From contig JARWIR010000011.1 in NCBI GenBank assembly GCA_029959085.1, positions 5,643,840 to 5,707,839 of the forward strand: DNA of 64,000 nucleotides. The letters run 5' to 3'. Shown here piece after piece: positions 1 to 11,447 of this stretch; the stretch's first letter is position 1; every line of letters begins with the position of its first letter. A program made the translations under genes and the position numbers. A model generated the notes under the pieces. It saw only the letters and a list, made by a program, of their open reading frames with translations, ran no database searches and had not been told where the DNA came from. This DNA is from Nemophila menziesii (taxonomy: Eukaryota; Streptophyta; Magnoliopsida; Boraginales; Hydrophyllaceae).

Positions 1-30
1 CCTAAAAGGATGTCTCCAAAGGGCTAATAA

Positions 31-540
31 TTAGAAAACATAGGGAGACATCACACGTATACGAGATGTTGATTTAGGGCAATTATTCTTTTGATGCCCA
101 ATTAACCTATAGAGGCTACATCGACGCAGTGCTTTGGTAGTTGTACCCTTTGGTCGAGCACTCTTGGGGTCCTCTACATTAAATAACACCAGCGTGGAGA
201 CATTCAAAATACGACCACTATCGTTCGGGTAATTGCTTGTTTCGGCCACTATGTTCATTATACCTTCGAGAGTTTTGTTATACCCCCTGTCGCTTCGGGC
301 TGCATGGAATCACATATCTTTTCACTTGGCGTTCAAGTACCACATCCTCGTTATTTCTTTTTCTATAGAGTTAAAATCTGATAAACACTTCTCCCTTAGA
401 TTTAAGCTGCTAAGAGGGGTTCGCCGATAGCGAATGCAATACTTTGGGATCTTTCTAGCACCATTCTGAGTTGACTTGTCAACCTGGTCTAACCTAACAC
501 CGAATCTGATAGCACGGATTACATGTTGTAGAACATATAT
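31..540 (-). pseudogene. FAR1/MULE-transposase-like C-terminal remnant
   Basis: The minus-strand reading frame at 31-258 ends in a degenerate CCHC knuckle (CSLYRLIGHQKNNC; the second Cys is Tyr) preceded by a DP..x..KG stretch. That order is typical of the end of FAR1/FHY3-like and Mutator-like transposases. Further upstream on the same strand, around 415-455, a frame reads RKIPKYCIRYRRT, resembling the IP..Y...RW segment found before the knuckle in that family. Stops and frame changes separate the two pieces, so this is a relic. The assignment rests on two short motifs only; a host FAR1-related pseudogene is equally possible. Confidence 0.4.
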
Positions 541-600
541 GTTGCGTCCTCAGTGGAAAAACATAAATCCATGACGTTTACCCGAGTGATGGATCTATGC

Positions 601-784
601 GACTAATCCCTACCAAAATCAATATTCTTATCTAAATCGACATCTACTTCCGAAACACCTATACATACAAGATTTTGTGAAAGCAAAGGGTTTAGTATTT
701 ATTAATTATATTTCTATATATATGTATATCATGTACGTATAGATTTTACCTTTTTAACATATATTCTAGTTTACAAAGTATATA
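601..784. other. AT-rich spacer, nothing recognised
   Basis: Low-complexity AT-rich sequence between the FAR1-like remnant and the minisatellite. No ORF, repeat unit or LTR end was seen. Confidence 0.5.
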
Positions 785-1572
785 TTCCATAAAGTTATAT
801 ACTATAACCCTTAACCATATACCATAACCCTTAATCCTGACCATATACCATAACGCTTAACCATATACCAGATCCCTTAACCATATACCATAACCCTTGA
901 TCTTAACAAAGTATCATAACCTTAACCCTAGCCATATACCATAACCCTTTACCCTAACCATATAACATAACCCGTAACCCTAACCATATAACATAATCCT
1001 TAACCATATAACATAACCCTTAACCGTTAACCATATACCATAATCCTTAACCTTAACCATATACCATAACCCTTGACCATAACCATATACAATTAACCCT
1101 TAACCATAACCATACACCATAACCCTTAACCATATATTATAACCCTTAACATTAACCATATATCATAACCCTTAACCCTAATCATATACGATAACCCTTA
1201 ACCATATACCATAGCCCTTAACAATATACCATAACCCGTAAACATATACCATAACTCTTAACCTTAACCATATACCATAACCCTTAACCCTAACCCTATA
1301 CCCTATACCCTATACCATATCACATAACCCTTAACCCTAACCATATACCATAACCCTTAACCATATACCATAACTGTTAACCTTAACCATATACTATAAC
1401 CCTTAACCATATACCATAACCCTTAACCTTAACCATATACCATAACCCTTAACCCTAACCATATATGATAAACCCTTAACCTTAACAGTATGCCATAAAC
1501 CCTTGACCTTAACCATATATCATAACCCTTAACCATATACCATAACCCTTAATCTTAACCATATTCCATAAC
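785..1572. repeat. Telomere-like degenerate minisatellite
   Basis: About 790 bp of tandem repeats with a basic unit close to ACCATATACCATAACCCTTA (20 bp). Longer units of about 26 bp arise from insertion of CCTTAA or CCCTAA hexamers. Units vary by single substitutions throughout. On the other strand the unit reads as runs of TTAAGGGTTATGG, resembling plant telomere DNA (TTTAGGG) interrupted by an AT-rich spacer. The array resumes at 3212-3320, so one original array was split by LTR sequence. This is either an interstitial telomere-derived repeat or a local minisatellite that converged on the motif. Confidence 0.85.
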
Positions 1573-3211
1573 TAACCTTTGTCGTTCCCGTTACATAAAA
1601 TTAATCACATACAATACAGGAATCGACTCCATAGAGTACAGATCGTAGGTAGCAAGAAAGGATAAGTACATAATTTGTTTGCATGGATGAAAGGGGATTA
1701 AGGGGTTTCAAAGTATGTAGAAGTATAGAGTTTGCAATAACAAATAACAAAAGATAATAAAGAGAAGTGTATATTTGGTTTTGAGTAATTTAAGGGTTAA
1801 AGACAAGATGAAAGTAAATGATATTATACTAAGAATAAAAATTATCAACTAATGAAGATAAAGACAAACAACTAAATTAAAAGGGTAACTTGGTGAGAAT
1901 GGAGCTTGTGGATATTACTTAATAACACATTATACCGCTAATTGACTTTGACAGTACTAAGGTTGAATGGTTTAAATGTTCACATTAGCCGGGATTCTAA
2001 TTCACACTACCTTACTAGTATCTTGGCTTTCAGGTAGGCTTAATACCTATACCCTATTGACTACCCAGCGTGCTAATATCGTCCGATAAAAAGCACTAAG
2101 CATTTATACACTACTTCAGAAATCTTCCCCCCCCCCACCTGGTGTTAGTCCGATTACAACAACTCATGCTACTTTGGCCTAAGTACAAGAGTATTTAAAT
2201 CACGCATACAAATAATGGAATTTTAAGAAAACCCGATTCAATCAAATATGAGATTCATATACCAAATTAAAAAAACAAATACTAAAAAATCTAACACAAT
2301 GTATTATAAAAGCATCCTCAAGCAAATGGAGTTTAGCTCATAATCAAATTAATACTGTAAACAATAAAAGTAATTAAAACAAATGAAGGAATCATGTTTA
2401 AATCTAAAAATAAAGTAATGTTACTGATGAAGGTTAAGGGAATTAATGCTTTGTTGAAGAGGAATAGTTGGGTTCATAAACAAAACCTCTTCTTCTTCTT
2501 CTTCTTCTTCTTCTTCTTCTTCTTCTTCTTCTTCTTCTTCTTCTTCTTCTTCTTCTTCTTCTTCTTCTTCTTCTTCTTCTTCTTCTTCTTCTTCCTGATG
2601 GATAATTTGATTTCTAAAGTTGAAGTATCCTGAATAGGGGCATAAGAGCTTTTATATTTTCTAAATTTGTTGGCTCTTCTTTGGGTTAAGGAAATAGGTT
2701 AAAATGTGTCCAACCCGTTTTTACTTTAACCAAATTTCTAGTTTGAGCCACGGCAGGTGCAAATGTCATAAGTTTTCCGTCTTAACTCCTAATTGAGAGT
2801 TGTCGCTTGCCACGTGACCCTGACTTCAAGCTCTTTCTAAACAAAAAAGGTTTCAGGTCCAAATATCTTACCCAAAAATCATAGTGACATAAACAATCAT
2901 GTGCAATATATCTCCAGAAAAAGCTTTAACTATCCAGAATGGCTCTAAGCTCAAATTCCACTTTAACTTGGGGTTTCTCTTCATCTTTTGACTTATCCTC
3001 TTCATATTGAACCCTTGTATCAAGCATCTACCTAAAGCTGCACACTAAACACATGATTAAAGCACAAAAATCTCTATAAACGTAATAAGTCCAAAATTAG
3101 AGGTAAAAGTGTAATATAGCAAATAATAGGAAAATTCCTCACTTAAGCCCAATAAACTCCCAAAAATAATGTCTCGTGAATAGATTTAATTGTCACAAAT
3201 AGAGAGACACC
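1573..3211 (-). repeat. Old degenerate LTR inserted in the minisatellite
   Basis: The stretch follows the LTR consensus of the neighbouring Athila-like elements, in minus orientation. A diverged copy of the tcggg-actctaat block lies near 1990, a C-homopolymer near 2131-2139, and a block like ctcaag-taattaagg-tttagctcat near 2320-2345. It ends gagagacacca at 3201-3211, a decayed form of the family terminus GGAGACATCA. The first ~70 bp resemble the region beside a polypurine tract (cctttgtcgttcccg) rather than an LTR, so the left boundary is rearranged. Minisatellite flanks both sides. Confidence 0.6.
2488..2594. repeat. (TTC)n microsatellite
   Basis: An essentially perfect TTC/CTT trinucleotide run of about 107 bp inside the old LTR. 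At the matching place other LTRs of this group have only a short pyrimidine-rich stretch with scattered CTT triplets (for example near 4170-4200 and 35420-35460), so it probably expanded from that. The run accounts for the polyphenylalanine-like reading frame here, which is not a gene. Confidence 0.95.
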
Positions 3212-3320
3212 AATAACCCTTAACCCTCAACCTTAACCATATACATTAACCCTTAACCCTAATCATAACCATATACCGTAACCCTTAACCCTAACCATAT
3301 ACCATAAACATTAACCATGT
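3212..3320. repeat. Telomere-like minisatellite, second block
   Basis: Same unit as 785-1572 (ataacccttaaccctaaccatatacc), about 109 bp, directly after the old LTR terminus and before the LTR of element A. It is the far part of the interrupted array. Confidence 0.8.
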
Positions 3321-3322
3321 AT

Positions 3323-4812
3323 AGTGGGTCCTAGGGTGTTATAAATAAACGATAAAAATAGACGAACCACTATACCGCAAATGTACGATTGTCCAAGTAA
3401 TACTCCGATAAATCGGGTTTTGTTCGTAGGGACGAATAGTTATAACTCTAGTATTAATCAAATAATAGGAATAATTACTTAACGGAAAAGTAAATGATAA
3501 GATTTTTGTTATGGTTTTTTAATACTAAAGATGCAATTAAAATAAATACTAAATTAATTAACTAAAAAGAAAATAAAGCAAGTCAATGAGTTGGACGCAA
3601 GAAGAGAAAGAGTACTTGAGTCTCGCAAGGGTTTCACCTAACCTATCTAATTGATGCTTCTGTTTAAGGGCTAAATCAGTATAATTGTGCTAGTCGGGGC
3701 TCTAATCTCTCCTAACCCCCGTCAGGGTGGACTTAGAAGCTATCATACGGTACTATAAACCCATTCAGGACGATTATACCTACTTTTGAACGGTTTTAGT
3801 CTCTTACCTCATTAGCTGCATGGTAAGTCAAACCCGTTAGGGCCATTGACGAATACTAAGCGTATATTATCTATGGGTGTAATTAAAACCCCCCCCCCCA
3901 TCAAGGTGGTCACTTTTTCACTTAAGTGAATAGCCTAATTACTAAGCCAACACAAAATACCTAATTTAATTTAAATAATTCAATACCAAATTTAGAAAAC
4001 ATAAATTAAATTGAATTGGGTTCAACCCATGTAGCGATTCTCATGTACTAAAGTAATAAGTTCATAACAGAATTAAAAACTAAAATAAAATAAAAGGAAT
4101 TTATAATCCTAAATTACAGAAATAAATGAAGAAACCTAATTGGGGTGTTGAGATTTTTTTCAGCTTTAGCTTCTACTTCTGCCTTCTGCTTTGACTCTCT
4201 CTTGAAGCGTATGAAATAATATGATAAGTGGTACTGAGACAAGGAGTCTAAAGGCCTATTTATAATAAAAAGAAGGAGTGGGATTTTTACTTAATGAATA
4301 TAATTAAAATATTAAAAAACCCAAGTCCATTCGTCTAATTTCAGTAACTGGCGTACAACCCTTAGTAAACCGGTTGTATCTTTTTCAAATCAACTCCAAA
4401 TCGACTCATTCCAGTTGCTAAATCTTCCTAACTCAATAAGGAAGAATCCTTATTTCACGACCCAAAGGCTGAATCAGTGTCTAAGTGGCTCGAAATCATC
4501 AATTAGTAACAGCCTTCCAGATTTGCAGCTTTCTTAGTCAAATCTTTGGAATATCTTTTCTCTCATTTGACTTTCCCACTCGATCTAAGACTTTAATTCT
4601 CTATTCTTCTCCATGTATAGGTTCTCCCTAGCATGGACCTAAGAACTTTACACTAAAAACAAACAATTTAACGTACAAAAGCTCTAAAAATCAAATATCA
4701 TAAATCCAAGGACAGAAAATGAAATATAACGAAATAAGCCTAAAAGTCTATCAAATAAGTCAAATTTTCTCCTAAAATGATGTCTCCTAAGGAATAATAT
4801 TTTGAAACATCA
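3323..4812 (-). repeat. Element A 3' LTR
   Basis: A ~1.49-kb LTR that in plus view begins gtgggtcctagggtgttat and ends gaaacatca, matching the B-family ends (tggtgggtcctgg...gggagacatca). It carries the four-fold CCGTCAGG-like boxes typical of these LTRs (3717-3900) and an internal tgatgtctcc facing the terminus. The plus-view right end abuts a purine tract (on the minus strand), so this is the downstream LTR of a minus-strand element. The first 2-3 bases of the LTR are lost at the minisatellite junction. Confidence 0.85.
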
Positions 4813-4830
4813 AGACCCCCAACTCAAACC
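4813..4830 (-). other. Element A polypurine tract
   Basis: On the minus strand the bases just before the 3' LTR read GGTTTGAGTTGGGGGTCT. The same tract adjoins the LTRs at 36300, 37339 and 46350, the position expected for priming second-strand synthesis. Confidence 0.75.
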
Positions 4831-6178
4831 TTTGTCGTCCCGACAAAGTAAAATAAAAACAAAGGCCTTAGGTGAACGCAGAAATGCTGAGTCTAGTAAA
4901 TTATACCCAAAACACAACTTAAAAAAATCTCATATAGTATGACTTAGGAATTGATATACACATGCACTTATCATGCAAAATCAAAAACAAATAATATCAC
5001 TCCAGAATTAAATTTGCAATGCTAGAAGGTTACGCTTGTACTTATCTCAATATGGGTGCTATAGTGTGCTCCTTGATCCTTACTCCCTTTGAATGCTCCA
5101 AGTAGATCATAAATCCACTATATATCTAGGAATCACGAGGACATTACGGTTATAGCGTAGTCTTAGGGACGGTATGGTATGTATATTTGGTAAACTTGAA
5201 GTGAGCTTTTGGCTCTCTCCTCACTTACCATCAACAACTGTCCAAGAGCTTGAGTCTACACTCAAATATTGTTCTTACTCAACCAATTTGACGCACTAAT
5301 TTAGTGTCCCCATATTAACCCGATAAGCAGTAGAGATGATTTCCAAAACTTTCCACTTTTCTGGTCACTTTATTCTTTTTATTTTTTTCTTTTTAATTTC
5401 TTTTCTCTTTTTTTTCGTTTTCAATCCAAGAAAAGGGTTAAAAATGATACATCGTCAACTATTATTCCTTAATACAAACACATATAATTCCCTCCCGATG
5501 TAATTTCCCATTGAAACCCACCACCCCAAAATCAAGCTCAAGACAGGAAGTATCAGGTTTGTGATTCAAGTGCGGGTCATATGGAAATTCCTAATAAACT
5601 ACGGTGATATGGGCTTATATCGTGGCGAAAAAAGAAAGGCTTTAAGGCTCAAAATTGGGCTAAGAAGGATACAATTAATTCATGGGACAGAAGGCTAAAA
5701 AGTCTTAAATGACTAACAAAGAACTTCCTCTATCATTATCCTAATTACATAGCTTGCCTCTAGTTCATACCTACGTGGGTTCTTACTAATTTGGATCTCA
5801 CGTTCAACAAACCATACATTTTTCTTAAGTACAAGTTTACTTCTTTTGCATTGTTCATTAATTATTTCTATCAATTACCTAATGTTTGCATGCAATAAAA
5901 GTTAATTTTATACTAACTCCTAAAGTCTACTATTTTCTATCATAAATTCATCAGAAGCATGCTTAATGGGGACATTTAAAATCTTATACAGTCAAACGCA
6001 ACCCTCAATTAATTTTTATTGAAAGCAAATAAAACAAATAACACATAAAAATTGGGATTAGGTAATGAACCCCACCCCAAACTCAAAAATGAGTCGTGTC
6101 CCCACGACTTGAAAAGACTCGATAAAGCGATTAAACTAATATACACTACTAAATAAGAAAATGATAGGAAAACGTATG
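4831..6178 (-). other. Element A 3' untranslated region
   Basis: About 1.35 kb without coding potential between the accessory ORF and the PPT. It shares islands with the 3' UTRs of B, C and D: the gacggtatg...gagcttttggctctctcctcact block near 5170-5225, the gattcaagtgcgggtcatatgg block at 5562-5584, and a hairpin at 6091-6110. Sequence between the islands is poorly conserved. Confidence 0.6.
6091..6110 (-). promoter_or_regulatory. GNRA-loop hairpin, element A copy
   Basis: In element sense this reads AAGTCGTG-GGGA-CACGACTC: a 7-bp stem closed by a GGGA (GNRA-type) loop, 69 nt downstream of the accessory ORF stop. Homologous hairpins occur in B, C and D at 11389, 38767 and 47836. Confidence 0.65.
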
Positions 6179-9100
6179 TTAACTAGCACTAGGCTGGTTT
6201 TCATTGTTGCGTCCAGGTTGGGCTCCTTTCGTAAGTAATGTGTAGGTGGCGTGTTGTATATTTCTCACCCCAAGTAGCATGTTTTGCATATGCTCCAACT
6301 CTTTTGTGACTTTCCCTAAAGTTGCAATCATCGCGTTGATGTCTCCCTATTTTTTCTAATTATTAGACCTTACGAGAAATCCTTTTAGGTGAATATTTGA
6401 CTTATTTGATAGACTTTTATGCTTATTTCGTCATATTATACTTTCTCCCCTTGATATTAGACTATTTGCATTTTAAAGTTTTTTGCGTTAATTTGGTAAT
6501 TTTTTGTGCAAGTTAGTAGGTTCTTGAATTTCATGGAAAACCAATACAAGGAGGAGAAGTGAGAATTAAAGTCTTAGATCAATTTTAGTGTGTTAGGAAG
6601 TATTTCATTCGAGTTTCTAATTTTAGAGTACACTTTCTTATTTCTAGTCTTGATTTAATGATTTATTAATTTTTAAAGCATATGCGGTTTAATTATTTAT
6701 TTATTGTGAAGATTTAGAAATATATGATAATTAATTAGAGACCAAGTCAAGTCTAAGAAGTAAAGGAAAGAAGATATACATGGAAATTGGAAGATTAGGG
6801 AAGAAAATATGCAAAGAAGGAAAAGATAAAGTTACCAAATAAATCTGAAATTCCAGCCACATTCAAAGACGAGATCATAACTTAATTATTGGATAGGAAT
6901 TTGGGAGAATGGTCTAGACCAATGGATAGAGATTTCCGAGCAAGTAATTTCGATATAAAGAACGTGTCAAACGGATAAGTATTAAAGTAGATATGACCAA
7001 AACAAATCAGCAACAGAATCTTACCCTCCATATATTTTAGGGTTGCGAATTAAAGTGTCATTTACTTGTCTTCCACTCCAAGTAAAATGAATTAAGGCTT
7101 CCTAGAACCTATAAGTACACCCCTTAGACCTCATTATTCAGCACCTCTCATTAAAACTTCACATTAAATCATCCTTAGAGAGAGCGTCAAGAGGCGGAAG
7201 CAAGAGCGAAGTCTAGAGAATCCTTTTCTTCCAACAACAGCTCAAGTCAATTCCTCTATCTAGGTTCTTATTTTATTTCTGTTATTAGGAACATGTATAT
7301 TATTAATTCTTTATTGTTTTTATTTCAATTATGAGCTAAACCTTAGTTACTTGAGAATCGCATAATGGGATGAACCCTAATTTATTTAATTCATGTTTTT
7401 CAATTTGGGATTAGTTTCTAGTTTAATTTGAATTGGGTATTTTATATTTGATATTATTTTGTTCTTTTTTACTATTTCTGACCTAGCTAATTAAAAATAG
7501 GCATCCGACAGGGGGTTTGATTACAGACTTAGGTAGTATCTGTGTAATGTCCGTTATTGAGCGACAGACTTAACTAATTACATAGCCAAAGAGGTAAACA
7601 CATATCATCCGAAGAGGCATATTCGCCCATATATGGGTTTATAGTACTTTAGGATAGATCCTAGGTCCACCCTGACGGGGGCTAGGAGACATTAGAGTCC
7701 CGACTAATGTAGAAATATCAGTTCTGCCCTTAACGAAAGCATTAATTACATAAGTTTGGCTGATTCCCTAGCGAGACTCAAGTATAGCTCATTTATGTAT
7801 CTTAATCTTTTAGTGTTTATTTTCAGTAATTTGTTTCTTTGCGTCTAGTAGTTTAATAACTCGAAAGAAAACAAATATATTTCTCATTTTATTTTCTATA
7901 TTAGCAATTACTACTACTTATCTATTGAACACTTGGGTTATACCAGTCCAATCCCTGAGAACACAACCCGATTTATCGGAGTATTACTTGGACAACCTTA
8001 CACTTGCGGTATTGTGGTTCATTTACTTATCGCATTAATTTTATAACACACCAGGACCCACCACGCGTCTTGTTTCTCCTCTAAAACTTTTATTTGATCT
8101 GTTGACTCATCTTCGTTAGCTGCCTTCTTCTTGGGTGGAGGTAGTCTAGGACTCCTCATCTCTTTTTTTAGCTTCCTCATGGGCATTCTCTATTGATTTT
8201 AGTGTCATATCCACCCTTTTTTCTGTAGGTTCAATCTCTTTGTTCTTGCGTGGAATTTTTGCGTCTAAACAAATTGCAGTTATGGTGCATGGGCACTTGA
8301 GGTTTATTTGAAGAATCGGGGATTTCTCGAATTCCATGATAGTGTCATAAATCACACGGGCAACATCAATCTCTTTCTTTTCAAGAATACACTTTATAAA
8401 AATAAGATGTTCCTTTTTTAACTCGGAAGTATGATTGTTGCCAAAGAAGGTAGGAACTATGAAACGGGACCACACCTTCGCACAACGTAACAAATCACTA
8501 CTATATACTTGCTAGCATACCTCTATCCTACTAGGATGGGGAGTCTCCCACGAGTCATGACTAAATCATAAAGAGATTCCCATTCGAAAGATGGATCGTT
8601 AAGTATTTTGTGATTGAACATGGACCAGTCAAGTTTGGTAATTTCAATGTTTTCCGAATAACCTCAAATTGAGAAGGGCAAGACCTTTTTGCGTAGGATA
8701 ATTGACTGTTTATTCACAAAGGAAAGATCTTCATAAAACTCCCAAACTAAAGCAGGGATGAACGTGAGGTTTCTCTTTCTCAAATCTTTCTAACTAGTCT
8801 TGCAACAAGTAATAGCATAATCTTTAAAAGTATTGTCATAATACTTGAAGGTAATCCTTTCTCAACACCAAATTTCAAATACGCTACTTTGTTGGAAACT
8901 TGCTCATACCAACTAATAAAGACTCTTTTTGGATTAGTGGCTATCATCTTTCTTCGTGTAAATCTTTGGTCTGGAATGGGTTCACTAGGGGTTTCGTCTT
9001 CATCTTCTGTTCCTTCAACTTCGTCTTCTTCCAAGGTAGGTTGTTTGGTTTTTGCCACACTTGGGTTCTATTTCCTCTTTATAGTAGTCTTACCCTCTCC

Positions 9101-9223
9101 AATCTTAGCTTTAGAACTTGAATCTGGAATCTCAATAGCTTTCTCTTGTGTAGCACCAACAGTATTTCTGGTTTTGGGATTGTTCCTATGATTATAGCTC
9201 GATGAATCGGTAATGTTTGTCAT
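6179..9223 (-). pseudogene. Element A accessory ORF, split by a solo LTR
   Basis: Starts at the ATG at 9223 (MTNITDSSS), within a few residues of the MTN/ITN starts seen in C and D. An in-frame stop lies near 9070, followed by an acidic linker and a region like the PF20167 'putative plant transposon protein' domain: RKMIATNPKRVFISWYEQV at about 8940-8890 and KVWSRFIVPTFFGNNHTSEL to IDVARVIYDTIMEF at 8475-8330. A solo LTR (6337-8063) interrupts the gene. The C-terminal piece at 6179-6336 (GKVTKELEHMQNML...NIQHATY) matches the end of the B ORF. Function is unknown; the gene sits behind pol where other lineages carry env-like ORFs. Frames change within the middle part, so it is not expressible as one protein. 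Confidence 0.65.
6337..8063 (+). mobile_element. Solo LTR of the B family
   Basis: A complete 1,727-bp LTR, TGATGTCTCCC...CAGGACCCACCA, flanked by a perfect 5-bp duplication CGCGT (6332-6336 and 8064-8068). No PBS, PPT or internal sequence adjoins it, so it is the product of LTR-LTR recombination after insertion. It lies opposite to element A and interrupts A's accessory ORF. It aligns by eye end to end with the B LTRs at 34545 and 59587, read in reverse. Confidence 0.92.
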
Positions 9224-9512
9224 CTCAACTCACCCCAAACTCAAAACTTCCACCTGGAGAAAAATTTTGAAATTTGATTCTTGAGCATAGAAAAATGATG
9301 ATTAAGGTGAGATATGAGATGGGTAATGTTTAATTTGTGTGGTTGGAGAGATTATATGGCTCAATTTAAGGTTTTGTAGAAGAGGGATTTTTGGATGAAA
9401 ACTGAATTTTTGATGGTGTTTTGGAAGGATAATGAGTTATTTGTGTGTTTATGTGGTGTTTAGGGAGAAGATTGGATGATTTTGTGGTGTTTTGATGATG
9501 ATGATTTGCTGG

Positions 9513-9840
9513 TATATATGGAGCTTTGTAACGATATTATTGAGTATCTTGTGAAAGGAGGCAAGAAATAGGTCAAACCTTATGAAAAACCGACCTACTG
9601 TTTCACAAACGGGTTCCCGGTTATCATCCCCGAGTCGCGTTCTTTTTAATGCAGCAATTGCATTGCATATCTACCGTATAGGCCAGAGACTTTTCCTCAG
9701 AATCCGGGTTCCCGGTCTGCTAGCAACCGGGTTCCCGGTTGATGTCGACAAGCACGAATTCCAACACAACATTCCTTGCATGTGTGAGGTTGGTCAACAA
9801 GAGTTCATCGGGTTCCCGGTTAGCGATAACCGGGTTCCCA
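9513..9840 (-). promoter_or_regulatory. Element A internal promoter-like module
   Basis: In element sense, five GC-rich boxes related to ACCGGGTTCCCGGTT lie at 9829, 9808, 9726, 9704 and 9609. Four form pairs with starts 21-22 bp apart; the pair-to-pair period is about 104 bp. A TATATA lies at 9513-9518, about 90 bp downstream of the last box and about 290 bp before the accessory ORF start. The background is AT-rich, so the boxes stand out. No CACGTG survives here, unlike in B, C and D. Promoter function is inferred from position and recurrence. Confidence 0.55.
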
Positions 9841-10128
9841 ATTAGCTCCTGTGTTGCAACCAAAATTTCTCCATTTTTTATACTAACTACCCCAAACTCA
9901 TGACCGTTTTACTCCTGAAATCATCAAAAACACAAACCTTTCTCATTTCTTTAAATATCAAACACTAATACAGAACAATTACTCTAATCTAAATACGAAT
10001 TTAAAAGACATGAAAGCATTTTAATTAATATACAATTGAAATGGATTTTGTTGAAACGTTGTTAAGCTCGACTGGTTACCTCACACTTTTTATGCAGCTT
10101 CGAGGAGATACATTACCTCCCTAGGATG
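9841..10128 (-). other. Decayed end of the element A polyprotein region
   Basis: About 290 bp with no ORF. Near 10055-10085 it keeps a weak copy (acgttgttaagctcgactggttacc) of the block that follows the polyprotein stop in B, C and D, but the hairpin arms are lost. Element A is cut off here by the inverted LTR fragment. Confidence 0.45.
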
Positions 10129-11380
10129 TTGACGTTTTCTCTTTTGTTCTATATTTATATGCTTAGGAGACATCAAATTAGGTGATTATCTGGCTATTTC
10201 GATAGAATTTTAGTAATAATATGTAATATTTCATTTTCTCTCCTTCGATTTTAGTATTTTTTATTTATTAAGCTTTTGTGCGTAATATGGTGTATTTTAG
10301 TGAAAAGTTGGTAGGTTTCTAATACTAGAAAGGAGAGGAATCGAGAATAGAAGTCAAAGATCGTGTCAAGGAGTCAAAAGCTACAAAGAATATCCCAAAT
10401 GTTGACAAATTTAAGCTAAAAATCTGGAAGGCTGATTGAAAGTGCTGATTTCGAGCTACCTAAAGATGGATTCAGCCTCTAAGTTATAAATAAGATTCGT
10501 ACCTTATCGAGTTACGAAAAATTAGCAAGTTGAATTAGTCAATTCGGAGTTATATTGAGAGAGTTATATCCGTTTTCGTGAAGGGTGTACATCAGTTACG
10601 AGATTTTGGGCTTGAAGAGTGGACTTGGGCTTTTAATATTTGCTTATTCTTTTAATTAAAAGCCCTAGCCCGAATTTATGAGTATAAAAGGGATTTTGAC
10701 TTCTATTTTTACATACAATTCATTATTCACAAAGTCAGACAACGAGAGAAGAAGCAGAAGTAAGGAAGAGAAGAAGCCAAAAGCTGGAGACTGTCTACAT
10801 CTCCACTTCGCAGCCAAATAAACTCCTCAATTAGGTTTCTTATCTTTATTTCTGTAAAACAATTATGAATTCCTTTCAATTTATTTTCTTAGTTTTTACG
10901 ATTATGAGCTAATTTCATTTGGTACTTGAGAACGCATAATGGGTTGAACCCTAGTCTCTTTCATTCTATGTTTTTGGATTTGGGATTATTTTAATTGAAA
11001 TCGAATTGGGTATTTAATATTTTTCTTTAATTTACTCTTACTGACTATTCTTGAAGTAATTAATCAATATTAGGACACAGTACTTAGGCTATTCCAATTA
11101 GTGGTAATTGGATCACCTTGACGGGGGGTCTAGATACGGAACTAATTAACAAATGTAGGATAGAAATTATTTGACCTCGACAGGCTTAATTAATCCTATG
11201 ACCAATTGCGTAGTGAGACTTTAATCATTCGAAGGTGGACTATATTCACCCTAACGGGGTTTGTAACACTTTAGAAGAGCTCCTTAGTCCACCCTGATGG
11301 GGGTAAGGAGATAATTGAATCCCGACCAATATTATTTACCGAATTCGTCCGTTGAACAATACATGGAATGAATAGATAAC
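10129..11380 (+). repeat. Inverted LTR fragment, plus orientation
   Basis: Begins TTGACGTTTTCTC, a decayed LTR terminus, followed by ggagacatcaaat at the internal inverted-repeat position, and continues through the usual LTR landmarks in reverse. These include an AAGCAGAAG-rich segment near 10750, tgagaacgcataatggg near 10930 and CCCTGACGGGG-like boxes at 11110-11300. It stops near 11380 without the far end. It belongs to a diverged subfamily, with its closest partner in this window at 33950-34544. Confidence 0.65.
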
Positions 11381-11388
11381 TAAAAAAT

Positions 11389-11408
11389 GAGTCGTGTCCC
11401 CACGACCC
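11389..11408 (-). promoter_or_regulatory. GNRA-loop hairpin, B fragment copy
   Basis: In element sense GGGTCGTG-GGGA-CACGACTC: an 8-bp stem with one G-U pair and a GGGA loop, about 40 nt beyond the B ORF stop. Compared with the copies at 6091 and 38767, the stem changes keep pairing. Confidence 0.65.
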
Positions 11409-11447
11409 GAAAAAGACTCAATAAATAAATTAAACAATTAAAACAAA

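Noticed and set aside
785..1572. True chromosome end
   Set aside because: Units are degenerate, contain long AT-rich spacers, and retroelement sequence continues on the far side.
2394..2633. Polyphenylalanine ORF
   Set aside because: Entirely explained by the TTC microsatellite.
1566..3216. ATAAC as target duplication of the old LTR
   Set aside because: ATAAC occurs in every minisatellite unit, so its presence on both sides is expected by chance, and the left end is not an LTR terminus.
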